64,000 nt of DNA. Source: Aphelenchoides besseyi. Its lineage: Eukaryota > Nematoda > Chromadorea > Rhabditida > Aphelenchoididae. The notes beneath the pieces were generated by a model, which saw only the letters and a list, made by a program, of their open reading frames with translations, ran no database searches and was not told where the DNA came from. Positions 58,652 to 64,000 of the stretch are shown here, piece after piece. Position numbers and translations under genes: made by a program. The stretch covers positions 14,880,001 through 14,944,000 of the forward strand of contig JAMPIQ010000001.1 in assembly GCA_024699855.1 (NCBI GenBank). The letters are read 5' to 3'. Each line of letters opens with the position of its first letter. The first letter of the stretch is position 1.

Positions 58652-59466
58652 TCAAACGGAAGAATGTTGAACGATGAGCTTGTTCAATTGGACGTAATCA
58701 TGGGCGATCATTTCCAAGAGTTTGACGTATTCACTCAACGAGACAGTTGTCAACTTGTTCACAAGCTCGCGACCGTTCGCTGACTCCAGAGCAATGCGAC
58801 GAAGAACTGAAAGATTGAAGTGAAATGAAAATAAACAGCCTACCCAATTGGTCGATGTCGTTTGAATAGTTTGCAAGCACTGCACGTCCACACTTCTTGT
58901 TCTCCTGAAATAATCGGTAATCGTTCTCATCGTTGCCAACTCGCCAGTGCATCGGCCAACAAATCGACTGTTCGTTTCAATTTCAAAGTCATGTCACGAA
59001 GTTGACTCATCTGTTGATTGGCTTCTGAATCGAAAATGCTGACTGATTTAAATTCGAGTTTACCATTGATTAATTTGATGTTTGGCGGAAAAACACGAGA
59101 AGACTTCAGACACAAGCTCGAGCTCGTGGACGGATAGGAAGTGGTTGTATCCAAACTGATCGCACTATGCGAGTCACAAATCACCGGATTGAAGAAAGTG
59201 CTCGAGTTGTTAGACGAATTGATCGTTCCCGTTTGGTCGATCGGATCAGAAGAGCAAGCTTGTGGATTAGAAGTGGATTGATGCTGCTCGTTGACCGCCT
59301 CTTCTTCTTTAACAACCGAGTGGTCGGGACGAACTTCAAGATTCGGATCCGCTATCGCAGAACTAGCAGTGAAATCAAAAAGTGAGACCTAGAACACCAA
59401 TTAAAGTATTCGAAATGCACCTACGGTCTCGGCCGAAAGATCAGAAGTCGGGTTCAAACGAGACAT
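58652..59466 (-). CDS. unknown protein with coiled-coil C-terminal half
   Basis: Four minus-strand exons give about 225 residues starting MSRLNPTSDLSAET. The first part is Ser/Thr/Asn-rich and disordered (QHQSTSNPQACSSD, TTTSYPSTSSS). Then come two strand-like pieces (NIKLINGKLEFKSV) and a long helical region (MSQLRDMTLKLKRTVDLLADAL, RELVNKLTTVSLSEYVKLLEMIA) ending NKLIVQHSSV. The 36-38 bp introns keep frame. The helices suggest a subunit of a complex, but no family was recognised. A possible additional upstream exon (MTEKLAERNW) could not be joined in phase. Confidence 0.55.
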
Positions 59467-59688
59467 TTCGACAGTCGAGCAGCCGAGCAAAACGCGGACC
59501 TTCAGTTCAGGAGTCGAGACGAAAGTAATGAGATCCGAAAGTTGACTTCAAAATGCAAATCAACCGCTCACTTGTTCGCTGAGCATTCTCGACTGACTGT
59601 CCTTCTGCTCGGCGGTCTCCAAAGATGGACGTCCAGTTTCTCTCGGCTAGTTTCTCCGTCATCTCCGATCTTCAATTCGTAGTTGCAG

Positions 59689-60315
59689 ATGCTCGGACTA
59701 ATGATCCTCGTCTTCGTTACTCCACTGCTCATTCAGTGCAAATCGAAGAAGAAACCGATGGACCAAAAGAAGATCTCGAAACAAAGTGGAAAATCGGTTG
59801 GATTGAAAAGCTACATTTGTTTTCTATTTCCGATTTTCAGAACCTTGTGCGCGTCTCCTCCGGGAAGAACACCAAATCGAAGAGTGGAAAACGTAAGTCG
59901 GACGATAGAAACGAAAACAAATCGCTGCAGCTGAGGGCAGTGGGAAGACAGCCGACGATCAGCAGAAACCCAAAGTCGCCATGGTCGTTGAAGCCAAGAA
60001 CGTCAAGAAGCAAGCAGGACCATTTGACGAGGATTATCCGGAAGTCGTTGAACCAACACCGTCAGTTAAGAAGAAGCGAGAGAAAGAGTTGGAAGAAAGT
60101 CGGAAGCTGAAGATCAAGAAAGGTTTCTACCAAGTAAGTTGACTTCGTTTCCAATTGCTGAGTTTGCGTTTCAGTCGAAATCGGACGAGGATGATACGCT
60201 CGAGAAAATCAAGAGTTTGAAGGAGGAGAAGTCGGACGATGAGTTTAATCAAACTTCGAAGAAAGTATCAAAGAAATCGAAAACGAAGTCCAAAGTCAAG
60301 AACCGAAAAGTTTAG
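59689..60315 (+). CDS. secreted lysine-rich protein
   Basis: Four exons encode about 165 residues. A signal peptide (MLGLMILVFVTPLLIQC) is followed by an extremely lysine-rich sequence: KSKKKPMDQKKISKQSGK, SGKNTKSKSGK, VVEAKNVKKQAGPFDED, VKKKREKELEESRKLKIKKG, and an ending KSKTKSKVKNRKV. There is one cysteine, at the signal cleavage site. Intron lengths are about 40 bp and all junctions keep frame. Its role is unknown; such KS/KK proteins occur as matrix or eggshell components, or the leader may be misread and the protein nuclear. Confidence 0.6.
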
Positions 60316-60593
60316 TAAAAACGATTATCCTCGGAAATAAACATTCGATAAAGTTGTTTGTTGACATTTTAGTTATTTTTCGATTAAACAGTTTCTGTGA
60401 GAGAACGTTGTTTATTCGGAAAGAAATCCGACTTTTGATGTAAAGATGTCCAATCATTACAGAGAAAGCAACTAAACTAACATTTGAAACGACCCAAAAT
60501 ACAGATTTCGACTGGATTGTTCTTTTTGTAGTATTTTGGCAAAGTGATTAGTCGATCTGCTGAAACAAAAAAAAGACAAAATCTCCGGTTAAA

Positions 60594-61347
60594 ATGGACA
60601 ATTTGGTTGGTTACGGATCGGACAGTGAATCGGGTTCGGAAGGCGCCGCAAACTCACGTTCTTCATCACGCTCTTCGTCGCCAAGTCGAGAAGAGGAGAA
60701 TGGAAGTCATCAGTCGGAATCTTCGGCGCCGCAAGCGGAAACACCGTCGAATTTTGAAGTAAATCGTTCAGACGGCGTGAATTTAGAGGTTTGTTTTGAC
60801 TTTTTAGATTTTTTATTTCTATTTTAGTCAATGGACACTGACGACACCTCGACTCAGCAGCCAAACACGCCGACTTCGTTAACTTTGCTCAACGAGCCCT
60901 CAGAATCTGTCGAACAATTTCAACCACCACCCATTGCTCGAACGTTTGCCGAACTTCCGCCTTCACCACCGGGCGAAATCGACGACGAGTTGCAAGTGAG
61001 TGTGATCTGTTGATTCGATTAGTCGAAATTTTCAGCTGAAGTTTGAGAAGCTTTTTAAAATGAAGTTCGAACATGGAATGGACATGAATAGGCAGATTTT
61101 GCAGCGCAAAGACTTCAAAAATCCGGCCATTTACGACAAAATGAAAGAGGAGTATGGAGTGAACGAATACGGAACCAACTACGTGGATACGGGTGCCAAA
61201 GATGAGATTCATTTGGACGAATCGGATTACTACGATAAATTATGTGAGTACTCACTTGGTACTTAGTTTTTATTTTGTTGTTTAGCCGAAGAACAAAGTC
61301 GAGTGATTGAACAAGAGGAGAAACGCACGAAAATTGGCAAGAAATGA
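60594..61347 (+). CDS. SAP30BP: SAP30-binding protein (HCNGP family)
   Basis: Four exons encode about 205 residues. The start MDNLVGYGSDSESGSEG is shared with the family. After a Ser/Glu-rich part comes the HCNGP core: FAELPPSPPGEIDDELQLKF, a helix, GMDMNRQILQRKDFKNPAIYDKM, YGVNEYGTNYVD. The C-terminus is short and basic (EEKRTKIGKK). The family takes part in splicing of short introns and in transcription repression. Stop at 61345-61347. The gene is shorter than the vertebrate protein at its C-terminus. Identification is secure. Confidence 0.93.
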
Positions 61348-62170
61348 TCTTTTCAATGTTTTTATTTGAATTAAATTATTCCATTCGACTCGTCATAATT
61401 CAGTAAACCGTCAATAAACGATATCAACTCAACTGTGCTTTTTCTTTTTGATCATTCAGATATTTAATTCAATATCTTCTTCGCTGTTCATATTCAGTCA
61501 TGGTAAAGACGCTCAGAAGTTTGCATAATGTTCATATTCGGTTTGCATAACAAATCGCAATTCATTTTTGCAACATCCGTAAAACTCATAAGCTCTCTAT
61601 TTGATCTTTGCCGTCAAACGACAAATTAAAGCAAAAGTTATTATAGCAAGTGAAAATCTAAAGTTAATAACTGAAATTTTCGGTTAGATCACTTATTGTT
61701 GCAATAAACATTTGATAAGTTCATTGAGTGCTTGAAAGCTCATTTAAAACCTTCCTTTGCTCATGTTGATTTAAATTCACTAATTTGATGTTCGCTTTTA
61801 AGAAACGATAATATTAAAACGCCGTTCTGAAAACTAATCGATAGCATACTCCGTTAACATAAGCTCTCAAAACGTCATGTCTAATTGGAGGATTCTCGAT
61901 CGTACTCGCACACATTTAGGCGTTGTTTAAAAAGCGTTTAATTTATAAGGTTTAATCTGTTTTATTTTGTAACTTTTGAGCGCCAAAAAGTATCTTCTAT
62001 TAATAAATTTTACCTCGTCGCTCATTGTTTTTGGTTTTGAAACTTGCTAAATTGTGCCAGAGTAAAATTTTCAAAAATTTCAAGGTTTTTCGTGACAGTT
62101 AAATGAAACTAAGAACGCTCGATAAATTTTGTATTTTTCAGAGACACCGTCAAATTTTAATGAAGTCATT
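61348..62170. other. AT-rich intergenic region
   Basis: This stretch is clearly more AT-rich than the rest of the window, has no coding frames, and separates SAP30BP from the PIAS gene. It likely contains the 3' end of the former and the promoter of the latter. A few poly-A signal-like AATAAA hexamers are present (61415, 61705). Confidence 0.6.
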
Positions 62171-64000
62171 ATGAATTCGAACATTCAAGAATGTCTTGTA
62201 AGTTAAGTTTTCTCTGATTAATGTGTGATCTTTGAAATTCCAGGAAAAACTAAGTAGTTTACGAGTTGCCGAACTGCAATCCATCTGGGCGCAGTTCGGT
62301 TATGCTGTGGGTTCCTGCGCCGAAATTGATCAGCAGCGTTGTTTTTTAGCATCGGAACCAAACGAAAAGCGTTCTCCAGACCAGGATCCGCGACGAATTT
62401 TTGAAGGATCCGCTACTTTGTAATCAAGCTTGCGCTTTGGTTATGAAAATGTATGCGAATCGCGGACAAACTCGCAGCAGAACGTGTGCGACTACTCGTC
62501 GCGAAACGACGCTGCTCTGGGATTACTCGACCCAGGGCAGCAATCAGGTAACATCGCTGGCCGATGTTAACAAAACGCTACTGCCTCAACGGGCATCTAC
62601 GAAGCCTCAACCAATTGGTAAGCATTTTATTTTAGTTTCCGAATTTCGCGAAATTTTCAGATGCAAGTCGAGTTAAACTCGTGGATCTGCCGTTTTACGA
62701 TCGAGAAGCCACTCTATTGACTGCTGTAGCGCTCACAAGCAGCAGTCAAAGTGGTATTCAGACAAAATCATTTCGTTTCTCGATTCCGGAAACGTTTTTG
62801 GCATGTTTCTCACAGCGTGAAACCGACCCATTGCCACGTTACGAAATTCAACTGAGAATGGGATTATTGGATCCCTCAGAAGAACAACAGGTAGTTTTGC
62901 ATTGTTTTTCTTTTTTTGAATATACAAAATAAGCGAACAACACTTGTTTGTTACTTTGTAAACTTCTTGTAGACGACATTATGTTGCGTTTCTTTTTCAA
63001 ACTTAGCAGCTATCACGAATTGATTCTAACATTTTTCAGGACGATTATCCCAAGAACGTGAGAGCGACGATCAATGGCTCAATGATCAATTTTCCGGTAA
63101 GTTCGATTTCTGATAAAACAATTGTTTCATTGATTTTAATATTTAGCCACTGATCAGCGTTCAACCTCGGCCTGGACAACTACAGACCGAGCAAAAGCGA
63201 CAATCGTGTCCCGTGAATATATCGCGAGCATGTTTGCCGATTCGAAATCAGTATCAGCTGAACATTGACTGGCAATTTGAAAGAACGAACTACTTTGTCG
63301 TAGTCTACGTCGTGAAACATTTGACGCCGCAAATTCTATCTGATCGTATCAAGGACAGTAATCATGTTCATCTTGAAGAAACTCGCGGAATGGTTCGTAA
63401 AAGTCTGCAGAAAGGCGCTGAAGATGACATTGCAATGGACAGTTTGAAAGTCTCGTTACTTTGTCCGGTAAGTGTTATAAATTAAGTTCTTCAAAAGCTA
63501 CCGTTTTACAGTTATCTCGTTTGGTTATGAACACACCATGTCGTTCAACAAATTGTTCGCATTTGCAGTGTTTTGATCTGCATAACTTTTTGATGATGAG
63601 CGAGAAACGACCGACGTGGAAGTGTCCGGTTTGTGGCACAGCATCTCCATACAGTTCTCTGGTTGTTGATCGGTTAGTTAAAAAGAAAAAAGATGTAGAG
63701 ATGAATGCAATTTGTTCAGCTACTTTTCCGATATTATTACGAAAGTTAATGGCAAAGCGAAAGATATTGAACTGTTGCCCGATGCTGATTTCAAAATAGT
63801 TGACGAAAAGAAATCACAATATCTCAGCGTGCAAGATCTCAACCTTCAAGAACCGAAGACTATGGCTCAACCAAAAAAAGGAGCGATTGATAAGTTTTCA
63901 CAAACTCACATCAATTCATCGGCACGATCTGCAACAAAAGAGCAATGGATACCTAAGCGTCCATCGACTCCTCATCATTCACGCACTTCGGACAGCTCAC
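62171..64000 (+). CDS. PIAS-type SUMO E3 ligase (SP-RING), 3' part beyond window
   Basis: PIAS proteins attach SUMO to nuclear proteins; the C. elegans member is gei-17. Exons read MNSNIQECLEKLSSLRVAELQSI (SAP domain, split by a 47-bp intron and finished by RIRDEFLKDP). A PINIT domain follows: VDLPFYDREATLLTAV, TKSFRFSIPETFLAC, RYEIQLRMGLLD, RATINGSMINFP. Then VNISRACLPIRNQYQLNIDWQ and the SP-RING with zinc ligands: LVMNTPCRSTNCSHLQCFD, MMSEKRPTWKCPVCG, SPYSSLVVDRLF. The remaining visible part is a Ser-rich tail with a DFKIV SUMO-interaction-like motif. The first exon is only 27 bp of coding sequence. The gene runs off the right edge. Confidence 0.92.

Noticed and set aside
1..64000. CRISPR arrays, bacterial operons, riboswitches
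   Set aside because: The intron-rich gene structure is eukaryotic; the only tandem array is a 10-bp satellite without spacers.

Overview
This window is eukaryotic nuclear DNA, most likely from a nematode. Nearly every gene is split by introns that are mostly 32-50 bp, with GT..AG ends. The gene families are typical of roundworms: two divergent chemoreceptor-type 7TM receptors, a transthyretin-like secreted protein, Ly6/three-finger proteins, a MATH/BTB-type protein, a Tbx20/MAB-9-like T-box factor, an alpha-galactosidase of the GANA-1 type and a nematode-style UDP-glucuronosyltransferase. The species cannot be named from the sequence. Gene models were read by eye, so small exons and starts may be off, and spans are given from first to last coding base.

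Left third (1-23.3 kb). RER1 (minus) runs off the left edge. It is followed by a small chitin-binding secreted protein (plus), a short membrane protein and a larger fibronectin-III-like receptor (both minus). A gene-poor 3.7 kb stretch precedes histidine ammonia-lyase (minus). After another sparse 2.3 kb come a trefoil plus GH31 alpha-glucosidase (plus), a BTB-domain protein (minus), a lysine-rich single-pass membrane protein (minus), a 7TM receptor (plus) and a GH27 alpha-galactosidase (plus).

Middle (23.5-46 kb). A seven-finger C2H2 protein, DNA primase small subunit and a Tbx20-like T-box factor all lie on the plus strand. An unidentified membrane protein follows. Next is a disturbed zone at 34.5-36.5 kb: a Polinton/Maverick integrase scrap, the end of an unknown minus-strand gene, an 800-bp decamer satellite, and the last quarter of IFT70/TTC30. 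Both flanking genes stop at the satellite, which suggests a misjoin or a rearrangement breakpoint. Beyond it lie a small secreted peptide precursor, tRNA-Cys, an aspartic-protease-fold protein without catalytic motifs, a transthyretin-like protein, tRNA-Arg and an unidentified propeller-like protein. A sparse 3 kb follows.

Right part (46-64 kb). A proline/glutamine-rich extracellular protein with a PAN-like domain comes first, then two copies of an LTR-retrotransposon leader, a second 7TM receptor, a C-terminal remnant of MYBBP1A/Pol5, and a decaying UDP-glucuronosyltransferase with two in-frame stops and a frameshift. A duplicated ubiquitin-derived gene follows: one intact copy and one with a stop. 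It is packed against two tandem Ly6 genes. The window ends with an unknown coiled protein, a secreted lysine-rich protein, SAP30BP and a PIAS-type SUMO ligase cut by the right edge.

The genes do not form one pathway. They are mostly housekeeping, metabolic and secreted functions side by side. The most novel-looking unit is the ubiquitin-like gene pair at 55.6-56.8 kb.
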